The notes below the pieces were generated by a model. It ran no database searches, was not told the DNA's origin, and saw only the letters and a program-made list of their open reading frames with translations. Positions 51,019 through 60,063 of a DNA stretch of 64,000 nucleotides are shown here, in pieces. Source of the DNA: Bartonella florencae (GTDB lineage Bacteria > Pseudomonadota > Alphaproteobacteria > Rhizobiales > Rhizobiaceae); contig NZ_HE997452.1 in the NCBI RefSeq assembly GCF_000312525.1, positions 228,519-292,518 on the forward strand, written 5' to 3'. Numbering within the stretch: the first letter of the stretch is position 1; each line of letters opens with the position of its first letter. A program made the translations under genes and the position numbers.

Positions 51019-52178
51019 ACTTTAATTTTCCTTTTACACGCTCAAATGCTCACCTACAAACTTGTAAACGGTGTTCTCTAAAGCTCTTTCACTTTCTCGC
51101 ATCATCACATGTGACTTTATTTCCAATTTTATAACGGGTGATGGCCCAATTCATCTCATATTGCTCTCAGCGCAACAATAAATAGTCATCTCGCTCCTAA
51201 TTAAAAGTATGAGAAAACATGGAAATGGTATTGTCCATAAATTTCATTTTCCTATGATCCGTTGCAAAGCCAATCATTTATAAATTTCTGGAGCTTTCCA
51301 GTACAAAAGTTTGTATACAACTTTTTCATCAGACTTTCCTCTTTAACTTTTAAAAACCGACTTCCATAAGATGAGAAGGGTACCAAAACAAAATAGTATT
51401 TTACTTTAATAGTTACCTGTGTAGCTCGCGTGCTACCTGATTACAATAAAGGTATTAAGTCATTCAATGGTTACTTTAAAGGAATTTACGTATTGGGCTT
51501 GATATCCGCAGCTATGAACCACTTTAAATGCGCAATGTAGACTAATAAAATACCACAAATTCTATTTAAGCAATATAACCCATTAGTACTACCATAAAAA
51601 TACCCGAAACAGCATTATCGATATGTTTGTTTGATTCAACAACGAAAAATATTATGAATATCCATATACCTTTCAAAAATACGTGCATTTATCTATAGTC
51701 TCGTTTATCATTCATTGTCAGGTTAATCTAGTGATATCTTTTTTATCATACACTCAAAAGCAAACTAGACGTCTAAAGCAATGAGGTAATCCCATCTTTA
51801 TGAAACTCTTTACCCACTCTTTAAAAAATTAAGATTATATTATAAAAAAATTTTAGCAAAAAATAAGATGCTTATCGACGATGGTACTATGAACCAATCT
51901 TCTAAGAAAATCTTATCGCCTAGCCAAAATAAATTTTCTTTTCTTCTAAACAACAGTATCCCCTTATCCATTGAAGGCTTTTAACAAAACCGTTATAATT
52001 CTTGCAAGAGAACAGTTATTATTTTTCTATTATATAATGAAATACATCCTGATAAGAGCTTATGAATAATCAAACGAAGCTTCATACCTCTTCTGAAAAT
52101 ATATTTGATTTCATCAATGTATGGGTACTGTTTTTATGCTCATTATGTTGATCTCTTTAGGCATAAATGAAAGTGCAA
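51019..52178. other. gene-free 1.2-kb gap at the usual rpoN-hpf position
   Basis: In related Hyphomicrobiales the order on this strand is lptC, lptA, lptB, rpoN, hpf, ptsN. Here lptB and ptsN are separated by 1160 bp with no frame that I can assign to sigma-54 or the hibernation factor. I could not recognise fragments by eye. The stretch presumably keeps the ptsN promoter. Confidence 0.5.
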
Positions 52179-52973
52179 TCAGAGAGAAAATTGATTTCCT
52201 AAATAAATTCTGCGCACATCAACATTGTTGATAATATCATCAGGAGAGCCATGAACGAGCACTTGCCCTGCGTGAATGATATAAGCACGATCGACAAGCC
52301 CCAATGTTTCGCGTACATTATGATCGGTTATCAAAACACCAATTCCACGCCTCGTTAAATGACGGATAAGCTGCTGAATATCAAAAATGGCAATAGGATC
52401 AATTCCTGCAAACGGTTCATCAAGCAACATAAAATTGGGGCGAGAAGCTAAAGCACGTGCAATTTCAAGTCGTCGACGCTCCCCTCCTGACAAAGAAAGG
52501 GCAGGCATTTTTCGTAAATGGTCAATTTTAAATTCATGTAAAAGTGCATCTAACTCTTCGCGTCGTTTGAAGCGGTCTTTCTCTACAACCTCCAAAACAG
52601 CTTTAATGTTATTTTCTACCGAAAGACCACGAAAAATAGAAGCTTCTTGGGGGAGATAGCCAATACCTAAACGCGCACGTCTGTACATAGGAAGGTGTGT
52701 GACATCAAATCCATCAATTTTAATGGATCCTCCATCAGATTTCATGAGTCCCGTAACTATATAAAAACAAGTCGTTTTTCCCGCGCCATTAGGACCTAAA
52801 ATACCAACAGCTTCTCCAGTACGAATACCAAAAGAAACATCCTTAATCGTTTTTCTTCCACGGTAAATTTTCATCAAATGACTGGCAATTAAAGTTCCCT
52901 TTAAGCGTTTTCTTAAAGCTTCACTTACCAAATCAGATCTATCCATCTGTTTTTTTCTTTTGATTCCAAACAT
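52179..52973 (-). CDS. lptB: LPS export ABC transporter ATPase LptB
   Basis: A 264-residue ABC ATPase. Walker A is GPNGAGKT at residues 60-67, the Q-loop is in GYLPQEASIFRGL, the signature is LSGGERRRLEIARAL, and Walker B is FMLLDEPFAGIDP. The switch His is in ITDHNVRETL. The DEPFAG and PQEASIFR segments single out LptB. It powers LptB2FGC, which extracts LPS from the inner membrane and pushes it to LptA. The N-terminus has about 20 more residues than Escherichia coli LptB, as is common in this order. lptA ends 6 bp upstream. Confidence 0.95.
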   Translation of the reverse strand: MFGIKRKKQMDRSDLVSEALRKRLKGTLIASHLMKIYRGRKTIKDVSFGIRTGEAVGILGPNGAGKTTCFYIVTGLMKSDGGSIKIDGFDVTHLPMYRRARLGIGYLPQEASIFRGLSVENNIKAVLEVVEKDRFKRREELDALLHEFKIDHLRKMPALSLSGGERRRLEIARALASRPNFMLLDEPFAGIDPIAIFDIQQLIRHLTRRGIGVLITDHNVRETLGLVDRAYIIHAGQVLVHGSPDDIINNVDVRRIYLGNQFSL

Positions 52974-52979
52974 GAAATC

Positions 52980-53618
52980 TTAATGGCCGTTCTTTTGACT
53001 TTGTTTAAAAATGATGGAAACACGGCCTTTTTTTTCAGATGTCTTACAACCTTCTAAAAAAGCTTTGCCGTTTTTCATATCTGCCGTAAGTGCGCATCCT
53101 GTTGCTACATTATCACCATCGGTTAATACAACATTCTTCCCTGTCAAGCGCATTATTTTTGACTTTCCATCAAACACGCCTTTGTCACCCGTAGCGATTT
53201 GTGTCGCAATTTTTATATAAACTTTTCCTAAAGCTTCCATCTTCTTAAAACCTGTCGAACCAAACCAAGCAGGTGATGATGCCTTTGTTTCTGCTTGGGC
53301 TTTATCCGCTCCTTTGTACGTCTTATCGTAGTAAACAATCAATTTTGCCGCTCGCAAAAGACGCTCACCTTGAACCACAGAAACATCACCCTGAAAGAGT
53401 GCTATTCCCTCTTTATCACGTATTTCTAAAGAATCTGCATAAAGTTCTACCGAGTCTTTGTCATTTGATAAATTAATACCAAAATGAGTTCCTTCAGCAT
53501 ATCCAAAAACTGTTTCAACCCCTAATATTCCCATGCTCAAAGCCAAAGAAATACCTATCCATTTTTTGTATGATTCCTTCGGCTTCATTTTATCATTTCT
53601 CACACTTCTTCTGTTCAC
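52980..53618 (-). CDS. lptA: LPS transport periplasmic protein LptA (OstA domain)
   Basis: A protein of 202-212 residues with an N-terminal signal peptide (WIGISLALSMGILGVETVFG) and an OstA-type beta-jellyroll. Characteristic parts are VELYADSLEIRDKEGIALFQGDV, VVQGERLLRAAKLIVYY, and MEALGKVYIKIATQIATGDKGVF. LptA forms the periplasmic bridge from LptC to LptD. The start is either the GTG at 53618 or the ATG at 53588; neither has a strong ribosome-binding site, and the signal peptide is complete from the ATG. It sits between lptC and lptB in the conserved cluster. Confidence 0.88.
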   Translation of the reverse strand: MNRRSVRNDKMKPKESYKKWIGISLALSMGILGVETVFGYAEGTHFGINLSNDKDSVELYADSLEIRDKEGIALFQGDVSVVQGERLLRAAKLIVYYDKTYKGADKAQAETKASSPAWFGSTGFKKMEALGKVYIKIATQIATGDKGVFDGKSKIMRLTGKNVVLTDGDNVATGCALTADMKNGKAFLEGCKTSEKKGRVSIIFKQSQKNGH

Positions 53619-53669
53619 AGATCTCTATACTGTTATAGAAATCATTTAAGGTTTGTAATTGATATGCTT

Positions 53670-54313
53670 TCATTGCTGATCAATTACTAAATGTACACCA
53701 CCATGAAAGTATATGTTTTGTCCTTTTTCTCGAATTTGCAAAGCATTTGCCGCAAGATGTAAACCTGCGCGTTGAATATTGACACGTTTATCTGTATTTA
53801 ATTGTCCCTCAGATAAATTAATATTTGCTGCCAAAAATTCTGCAATCATTCCGTCATTGGTTTTAATGGTAAAGGGCTTATCCAACTGTAAATAACCATT
53901 CATATTATCATAAAATCCCCCTTGCGCATCAAGAAAAACCCGTTTCTGCTTGCCAACAAATGCCTCAGCTGTAATGTTTTGAAGACCAATTATTCCAGAA
54001 CGTGTATGATCTTGAAATGCTTTTTCTGCTTTAAGCCAATAAGGTTCATGAGCACGCGTGTAACCTTCTAATTTGGGATTGAGCATTGTCAATTTGGTTA
54101 TTCCCTCCTCTTCGTTATTCAAAGTCATAGGTTCAGAAGCAGTGGGAGTAAAAAAAATGTAAACCAGCAAAAAGTGAGTGCTGCAGCCAACGCAGCAATA
54201 GGTAGAAAAAATTTTAATATGCTAATGCGACGCGAATGACGAGATGCTTTTTTAAAAACATCAGCCAAAGGTGACGGAGATGAAAAGGTTTTATAATAAT
54301 TATGTACGGACAT
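53670..54313 (-). pseudogene. lptC: LPS export protein LptC, one frameshift
   Basis: An N-terminal frame (54313 to about 54150) holds SVHNYYKTFSSPSPLADVF and a transmembrane helix, LKFFLPIAALAAALTFCWF. The rest, in another frame to 53670, holds the periplasmic LptC domain with NPKLEGYTRAHEPYWLKAEKA, GFYDNMNGYLQLD and ending in VHLVIDQQ. The switch lies in a run of eight A on the plus strand (54150-54157); one more A would restore the frame. Together they make about 213 residues. LptC is bitopic in the inner membrane and passes LPS from LptFG to LptA. Because lptA and lptB are intact and the pathway is normally essential, a real null allele is doubtful. Confidence 0.85.
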
Positions 54314-54501
54314 ATTTCCCTAATCTCTTAAATGTTCCGTGTCCTTCAATCTGTATAACCTCCTTAGGAAGTATTTTCAAATTTTGTTTCTTGCCAATTT
54401 GTTTTTGCTTGGTTTTATTCTCATTCATTTATATATTGTAATGTGTATGTATGAAATGCACAATTGTAGAAAACCTTTTTTGGTGTGAAAGTGAGACTAT
54501 T

Positions 54502-54780
54502 TTGGTTAAATCAGAGCTTATACAAATTATTGCACGTCAAAACCCACATCTTTTTCAACGTGATGTAGAGAATATTGTAAACGCTATTTTTGAAGAAATT
54601 TCAACAGCACTTGCAAATGGCAATCGTGTTGAACTTCGCGGATTTGGAGCTTTTTCTGTCAAAAGCCGTTCAGCCCGCAATGGTCGTAATCCACGGACAG
54701 GTGAGACGGTTGCAGTTGAAGAAAAGTGGATTCCTTTTTTTAAAACAGGTAAGGATTTGCGTGATCGGCTTAATCAGTGA
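54502..54780 (+). CDS. ihfB: integration host factor subunit beta
   Basis: A 92-residue HU/IHF-type DNA-bending protein. [23 protein letters not shown] forms the two N-terminal helices. The beta-ribbon arm contains [27 protein letters not shown] with the intercalating Pro, and [17 protein letters not shown] ends the protein. PHLFQRDVE is typical of IHF-beta rather than HU. The start is uncertain: a TTG at 54502 fits the family, while the ATG at 54451 would add 17 residues unlike any IHF. With IhfA it bends DNA sharply at sites used in transcription, replication and recombination. The next gene starts at its stop. Confidence 0.9.
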   Translation: MVKSELIQIIARQNPHLFQRDVENIVNAIFEEISTALANGNRVELRGFGAFSVKSRSARNGRNPRTGETVAVEEKWIPFFKTGKDLRDRLNQ

Positions 54781-54788
54781 GTAAATTT

Positions 54789-55085
54789 ATGACATTTAAA
54801 CATATTCTTTTTGCAATTATTTTAGTGATTCCTACAGCATTTTTGGTTGCTTTTATTTTAGCGAATCGTCAAATGGTTACCTTGACGCTTGATCCTTTTC
54901 AGACAAACTCAGAAAATTTTACTTATCACGCTCCTTTTTTTATATGGCTCTTTATTTTTTTTGGACTTGGCATTTTGTTGGGAGGCTTAAACAATTGGTT
55001 TACATATCATAAATGCAAAAAAAAACTCAAAAAAAGCAAAGCTGAAATCGAAAAATTAAAAAAATCAATCACAGATATAGTATAA
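54789..55085 (+). CDS. LapA-domain inner-membrane protein (DUF1049)
   Basis: A protein of 98-102 residues with two transmembrane helices (about residues 5-25 and 48-70 from the ATG) joined by a short periplasmic loop with ANRQMVTLTLDPF, which is the LapA/DUF1049 signature. A Lys-rich cytoplasmic coiled tail (KKKLKKSKAEIEKLKKS) follows. In Escherichia coli LapA works with LapB in adjusting LPS synthesis through LpxC stability. A GTG at 54777 that overlaps the ihfB stop is the alternative start. It is probably cotranscribed with ihfB, an arrangement common in alphaproteobacteria. Confidence 0.82.
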   Translation: MTFKHILFAIILVIPTAFLVAFILANRQMVTLTLDPFQTNSENFTYHAPFFIWLFIFFGLGILLGGLNNWFTYHKCKKKLKKSKAEIEKLKKSITDIV

Positions 55086-55237
55086 ATTTGTGTACTCAAT
55101 ACAGAATAAAAAATGCTCTTTTTCTTTTTTCCTATACATGCTTTAATTAACTCACTCTCTATTAATTGACTCTAGGGCTTTATACTCTTACAAAGAATTT
55201 GAGAGCTTTAAACAATACCTGTATCGTGATATTCCAT

Positions 55238-56170
55238 ATGTCTGCACAATGTTTTCAATCTTATCATAACAATAGATATCCGCAAGAAAAAGTGCCTGTT
55301 ATTTTAGAAACAAGGGCAAGTGCAGATTATGCTCTTATTGACTCCGGTAATGGGCAAAAATTAGAGCGTTATGGAGCTTATCGCATTATTCGACCAGAGG
55401 GGCAAGCCTTATGGAAACCTGCTTTATCACAAAAGCAATGGGAAGATGTTGATGCCATTTTCACTGGTAACAGAGATGAAGAAGGGGTTGGTCGTTGGCA
55501 TTTTCCTAAAAAACCGCTTGGTGAAACTTGGCCTCTTTCTTGGAATGGATTGTCTTTTTTAGGTCGTTTTACTTCCTTTCGTCATGTAGGAGTTTTTCCT
55601 GAACAAGATGCCCATTGGCGCTTTATGGAAGAACAAATTACACAAACCACGCGTCCGATTAAAATGCTTAATCTTTTTGGCTACACAGGTATTGCTTCTC
55701 TGGTTGGTGCACGTGCGGGTGCAAATGTTACACATGTTGATGCTTCTAAAAAAGCCATCGCTTGGGCTAAAGCCAATCAAGAAAGAGCAGGATTATCAGA
55801 TTATCCTATTCGTTGGATTTGCGATGATGCTGTAAAATTTGTTGAACGTGAACTGCGTCGTAAAAAAAGCTACGATATGATTCTTCTTGATCCTCCTGCC
55901 TATGGGCGTGGACCCCATGGAGAAGTTTGGCAACTGTTTGATCATTTACCAAACATGATTACAAATTGTTGTAAACTGCTCTCTGATAAACCTCTTGCAA
56001 TCGTACTTACTGCTTATTCTATTCGCGCTTCTTTCTATGCTCTTCACGCTCTCATGCGTGATAAATTGATAAATTTTGGTGCTATTGTCGAATCAGGAGA
56101 ATTAATCCTGCGTGAAGAAACCACTGGACGCGCTCTTTCTACTTCTCTTTTTAGTCGTTGGATTGCTTGA
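55238..56170 (+). CDS. class I SAM-dependent methyltransferase, RlmI-like
   Basis: A Rossmann methyltransferase of about 310 residues. An N-terminal region with SADYALIDSGNGQKLERYGAYRIIRP is followed by the catalytic domain. It has LNLFGYTGIASLVGARAGANV as SAM-binding motif I, HVDASKKAIAWAKAN as motif II and ILLDPPAYGRGP as motif IV. DPPxYG and the overall layout match the RlmI/RlmK-type 23S rRNA m5C methyltransferases (PF10672), but without a clear PUA domain, so the exact target is not known. A TTG start at 55166 is possible but adds nonconserved residues. The next methyltransferase starts 2 bp after its stop, and the two form a unit. Confidence 0.82.
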   Translation: MSAQCFQSYHNNRYPQEKVPVILETRASADYALIDSGNGQKLERYGAYRIIRPEGQALWKPALSQKQWEDVDAIFTGNRDEEGVGRWHFPKKPLGETWPLSWNGLSFLGRFTSFRHVGVFPEQDAHWRFMEEQITQTTRPIKMLNLFGYTGIASLVGARAGANVTHVDASKKAIAWAKANQERAGLSDYPIRWICDDAVKFVERELRRKKSYDMILLDPPAYGRGPHGEVWQLFDHLPNMITNCCKLLSDKPLAIVLTAYSIRASFYALHALMRDKLINFGAIVESGELILREETTGRALSTSLFSRWIA

Positions 56171-56172
56171 AT

Positions 56173-57021
56173 ATGTGTATACCAAAAACCGGTAAAGTCA
56201 AAGAAATCACCTCCCTTAGCAATCCTATTATCAAAGACCTCCGTGCACTCAGCCAGAAGAAAAACCGGAATCGGGAAGGTCTTTTCATGGCAGAAGGACT
56301 GAAATTGGTGATTGATGCTCTCAATCTTGGCTGGACAATACAAACACTGATTTTTTCTAAAAGCAAAATTGGTAATACCGCTGTCGAAAACACCGCCGCA
56401 CACACTATAGCTAATGGTGGTTTTGTCATTAAAGCTTCACAAAAGGTGATGGAATCACTTACCAAACGCGATAACCCACAAACAGTTATTGGTATCTTCA
56501 AACAACAGTGGCTCTCCCTTGAAATGATCAAAGAACAAGTCGAGGATGTTTATGTTGCACTTGATCGGGTGCGTGATCCTGGAAATCTTGGCACCATTAT
56601 TCGCACTGCTGATGCCATAGGTGCTAAAGGCGTTATTTTAATTGGTGAGACAACAGATCCTTTTTCACCTGAAACAGTCCGCGCAACAATGGGATCGATT
56701 TTTTCTGTACCACTTTATCGTTGTGATGAAAGTGCTTTTTTAAACTGGTCTGATCACTTTAAAGCCATGCTCGTTGGCACACATCTTAAAGCATCTACCG
56801 ATTACCGTAGCATTAATTTCAAAAATGGACCCATTATACTTCTCATGGGAAATGAAAAGCAGGGGCTATCAGATATTCTTTCAAATCGCTGTGATAAACT
56901 TGCGCGTATTCCACAAAGTGGACGCGCTGATTCACTTAATCTAGCAATAGCAACAGCTATCATGCTTTATGAAATTCGTCGTCCTTATTTAACATTAGAA
57001 CCATGCGAAACCAAAATATGA
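56173..57021 (+). CDS. TrmH/SpoU family 2'-O-methyltransferase
   Basis: A 282-residue SPOUT-class RNA methyltransferase. The N-terminal substrate-binding part has NPIIKDLRALSQKKNRNREG and FMAEGLKLVIDAL. SpoU motif 1 is DRVRDPGNLGTIIRTADA, motif 2 is ILLMGNEKQGLS, and motif 3 is IPQSGRADSLNLAIATAI. Such enzymes methylate a ribose 2'-OH in rRNA (RlmB type) or tRNA (TrmH type), and the target here is undetermined. The ATG at 56173 is 2 bp after the previous stop. lspA overlaps its end. Confidence 0.9.
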   Translation: MCIPKTGKVKEITSLSNPIIKDLRALSQKKNRNREGLFMAEGLKLVIDALNLGWTIQTLIFSKSKIGNTAVENTAAHTIANGGFVIKASQKVMESLTKRDNPQTVIGIFKQQWLSLEMIKEQVEDVYVALDRVRDPGNLGTIIRTADAIGAKGVILIGETTDPFSPETVRATMGSIFSVPLYRCDESAFLNWSDHFKAMLVGTHLKASTDYRSINFKNGPIILLMGNEKQGLSDILSNRCDKLARIPQSGRADSLNLAIATAIMLYEIRRPYLTLEPCETKI

Positions 57022-57521
57022 CACGTAAATCACTGCTTTTTTTTCTTCTTGGCTTGATCGTTACAGTAGGGCTTGACCAAGTAGTCAAATACTGGGTTAT
57101 GCACAATATGCCCCTTGGAACAGCAAGTCCGCTTCTCCCTTTTCTTTCTCTTTACCATGTGCGTAATTCTGGTATTGCGTTTTCGTTTTTTTCTTCCTTT
57201 TCTCACTGGGGACTTATTGCCATTACGCTTGCTATTATTGTTTTTCTTTTATGGTTATGGAAAAGTGCTGCACAGAATAGGTCTTTAATGCGTTTTGGTC
57301 TTACATTCATCATTGGTGGAGCAATCGGCAATCTTATTGACCGTATTCGTTTTCACCATGTCACTGATTATATCCTCTTTCATATCGATGATATTTTTTA
57401 TTTTGCTATTTTTAATCTTGCCGATAGTTTTATCACAATTGGTGTCATAGCTATCCTTATTGACGAATTGCGTATCTGGATAAAAGCAAAGCGTCATTCC
57501 AATCGTCCATCTTCACAGTAA
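57018..57521 (+). CDS. lspA: lipoprotein signal peptidase (signal peptidase II)
   Basis: A four-helix inner-membrane aspartyl protease of about 167-172 residues. VGLDQVVKYWV in helix 1 has the conserved Asp, YHVRNSGIAFSF follows, and the catalytic pair lies in GNLIDRIRFHHVTDYI and FAIFNLADSFITIG. LspA cuts diacylated prolipoproteins before the lipidated Cys. Two starts are possible: the ATG at 57018 forms an ATGA overlap with the previous stop, and the one at 57003 would add 5 residues. It is the last gene of the methyltransferase unit. Confidence 0.96.
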   Translation: MTRKSLLFFLLGLIVTVGLDQVVKYWVMHNMPLGTASPLLPFLSLYHVRNSGIAFSFFSSFSHWGLIAITLAIIVFLLWLWKSAAQNRSLMRFGLTFIIGGAIGNLIDRIRFHHVTDYILFHIDDIFYFAIFNLADSFITIGVIAILIDELRIWIKAKRHSNRPSSQ

Positions 57522-58280
57522 GATTCTGTCTATTTCTTAAAAAGAAACACATTTCATACAGTAGCTTTATAAAATATCTACGCTTTTATAACTTCTCTTT
57601 CAGAATATATTTGGTGAGAAATTTTTGTATTTATGCCTTGAGAGTATAAAGCATCACTTGGTTTATTGAATCAATAGCATTTTTTACTTACTTTTCCTGC
57701 CATTATAAGATTAACAAATTGATTTATAATAATAATTTTATCTCTTGTAACTTGATTGAGAAGCTCGAACATCGTAAGATTCTTTCATTCCTATCCGTTT
57801 TTAGGAATCAATCAAAACTCTTTGCTTGTGTGAGATAAGTTTAAAAATATAAAGAGGTGTCTCTCTTAAAACAAGCGCGCAAATGTACAATACAATACTG
57901 TTCTATTTTGTATGAGAGGTGTGATCGCATTAGGGCAAAGATGCTTAATATTTGTGGATTCTGCATTATGTTATTCATATAGAAATAGAGGCTTATTATT
58001 TAATCTTTTCCCTCGCATAAAATATTATAAAACATACTTAATGGTTTTACTGAAAATAAGCCTTTTCCTTACTAATTTGTAAGGTTTCTTTCCAAGATAA
58101 GTCTCTTGTAATTTTAAAATAAATCCCCATAATATAGGGAGGTATGCTGGAATTCCGCCAGCGGCGCCTAGAGTTGTTTGTATTTGCTAAGTAGAGGTTT
58201 TTAAAAACTGCTGTTATAATATACAAAGATTCTTTTTAACTCCAAAATCTGGTGGAACATATACTAAAGGACTTTATATT
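57522..58280. other. gene-free stretch upstream of the Bax-inhibitor-1 gene
   Basis: 759 bp with no recognisable protein. A locally GC-rich hairpin, GCTGG and CCAGC with a 7-nt loop, lies at about 58145-58161, within a 16-codon frame that starts with an ATG just after GGGAGG. A leader peptide is conceivable but I see nothing to confirm it. Confidence 0.35.
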
Positions 58281-59054
58281 ATGGCTGATTTCAGAAATTT
58301 ACGTTCGGCATCTGTTTCTCATGCCGATGCATCAATTGATCTAGGATTGCGCAGCTATATGCTGGGCGTTTATAATACAATGGCCATTGGTTTGCTTATT
58401 ACAGCCGCTGCTGCTTATGCAGTTGCATCATTAGCAACGACAACAGATATGAGTCAGGCAGCCGCTCAAATCAATAGCAGTGTTTATTTAACTTCATTTG
58501 GAGTAACATTTTATACATCGCCGCTTTCCTACATTGTTATGTTTGCACCACTTGTAGCGGTATTATTCCTTAGTTTTAAAATAAACACATTGAGTACAAA
58601 TGCTGCCCGTAGCCTCTTTTTTGGATATGCTGCTCTCGTTGGATTCTCACTCTCTTCGATTATTTTGCGTTATACGACAGAAAGTGTTGTACAAACCTTT
58701 GTTATTACCGCAGCATCTTTTGGTGCTCTTTCTCTTTATGGTTACACAACAAAGCGTGATCTCACGGCGATGGGTTCATTCTTTTTCATCGGTTTGGTTG
58801 GCTTGATGCTGTCCATGCTTGTGAATATCTTTCTTGCATCAACTGCCTTGCAATTTGCTATCTCTGTGATCGGTGTATTTATTTTTGCTGGTTTAACAGC
58901 TTACGATACACAAAATATTAAGTTAATGTATTATGAAGGAGATCAAGGTGACACAAAAGGGCGTAAAATTATTATGGGGGGGTTGAGTCTCTATCTTGAT
59001 TTTATCAATATGTTTGTCTTCTTGTTGCAATTTCTCGGCTCAAACCGTGACTAA
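58281..59054 (+). CDS. Bax inhibitor-1/YccA family membrane protein
   Basis: A 257-residue protein with about seven transmembrane helices after a polar N-terminus. LRSYMLGVYNTMAIGLLITA, GYAALVGFSLSSIILRYT, and FIFAGLTAYDTQNIKLMYYEGD are characteristic of the BI-1/YbhL branch (PF01027), and SLYLDFINMFVFLLQFLG ends it. Structural work on a bacterial homologue shows a pH-sensitive calcium leak; the physiological role in bacteria is unclear. A strong terminator follows 26 bp after the stop. Confidence 0.9.
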   Translation: MADFRNLRSASVSHADASIDLGLRSYMLGVYNTMAIGLLITAAAAYAVASLATTTDMSQAAAQINSSVYLTSFGVTFYTSPLSYIVMFAPLVAVLFLSFKINTLSTNAARSLFFGYAALVGFSLSSIILRYTTESVVQTFVITAASFGALSLYGYTTKRDLTAMGSFFFIGLVGLMLSMLVNIFLASTALQFAISVIGVFIFAGLTAYDTQNIKLMYYEGDQGDTKGRKIIMGGLSLYLDFINMFVFLLQFLGSNRD

Positions 59055-59079
59055 TTGCGAAAGTTATAGCTTAATTGAA

Positions 59080-59119
59080 GAACCTTGTTTCTTAAAAGAA
59101 GCAAGGTTCTTTTATTTTT
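59080..59119 (+). terminator. rho-independent terminator after the Bax-inhibitor-1 gene
   Basis: GAACCTTGTTTCTT pairs with AGAAGCAAGGTTC across a short A-rich loop, giving a stem of about 13 bp with one G-T pair. A T-rich tract follows directly. Confidence 0.9.
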
Positions 59120-59178
59120 AATGCTTTTTTAACATAAGGCTTGTCCCCTTTTCCTGCTAGTGTCCCCACTTTAATAAA

Positions 59179-60063
59179 ATGACAAAGATGCCTTACAAAC
59201 AGAGATTTTCTCGTCTCTCTACACTTATCCAACAAAAACTACAGAACTCCTTTACAAAGGAAAGCGATAATCATTTTCATCATCAGCCAAATACAATTAA
59301 TCAAAACCGTCACTATGATCTTACCGTTGCATCCTATAATGTTCACAAATGCGTAGGTGTTGACAAAATTTTTAATCCTACGCGTATTGTCCATGTTATT
59401 GCTGAACTACAGGTCGATATTCTTGCCCTTCAAGAAGCAGATAAACGTTTTGGTGAACGCGTTGGCTTGATTGATCTCAAATTTTTAAAAAGAAAAACAG
59501 GTCTCACTCGAGTGCCCCTGAATGCTATGTCACCTGATGGCCATGGTTGGCATGGTAACGCTCTTTTTGTGCGAAAAGGACATGTGCGTGATATCTTACA
59601 GGTCACCCTTCCTGGTATTGAACCGCGTGGTGCTGTGATTTTAGAGTTAGAAATGGATGTGGGTCTTCTTCGTATTATTGCTGCTCATTTTGGTTTATTA
59701 CGTCATTCTCGCAAACAACAAACAAAAACACTTCTTGCGTTTTTAGAAAAACGCTCTCTTATGCCCACTCTCCTCATTGGTGATTTTAATGAATGGCGAA
59801 TGGGAAAAGGTTCTTCTTTAGAGCATTTTTCTCCCTATTTTGATAATACACTTCGAACTGTACCAAGCTTCCCTTCCCGCTTTCCTTTTCTCGCTCTTGA
59901 TAGAATCTTTGCTTTTCCTCATCAATTGGTGACAAATATTGAAAATCATTACTCATCGCTTGCACGCATAGCCTCCGATCATTTGCCTATTAAAGCTCAT
60001 CTTGATCTTGCCAATGCAATGACTATTCTTAAAAACGAAATCAAAATAACTGAGAAAGATTAA
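59179..60063 (+). CDS. endonuclease/exonuclease/phosphatase (EEP) family protein
   Basis: A 294-residue protein with a roughly 50-residue basic, polar N-terminus followed by an EEP domain. TVASYNVHKCVGVD has the first Asn, LALQEAD the metal-binding Glu, AAHFGLLRHSRKQQ the middle His, LLIGDFNEW the catalytic Asp-Asn pair, and ASDHLPIKAHLDL the final Asp-His. The family includes nucleases, inositol phosphatases and sphingomyelinases, and the substrate cannot be told here. Its stop overlaps the stop of polA, which runs towards it. Confidence 0.85.
   Translation: MTKMPYKQRFSRLSTLIQQKLQNSFTKESDNHFHHQPNTINQNRHYDLTVASYNVHKCVGVDKIFNPTRIVHVIAELQVDILALQEADKRFGERVGLIDLKFLKRKTGLTRVPLNAMSPDGHGWHGNALFVRKGHVRDILQVTLPGIEPRGAVILELEMDVGLLRIIAAHFGLLRHSRKQQTKTLLAFLEKRSLMPTLLIGDFNEWRMGKGSSLEHFSPYFDNTLRTVPSFPSRFPFLALDRIFAFPHQLVTNIENHYSSLARIASDHLPIKAHLDLANAMTILKNEIKITEKD

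Noticed and set aside
58144-58194. 16-codon leader peptide before the Bax-inhibitor-1 gene
   Set aside because: The Shine-Dalgarno-like GGGAGG is only one base from the ATG, too close to work, and no attenuator structure is evident.
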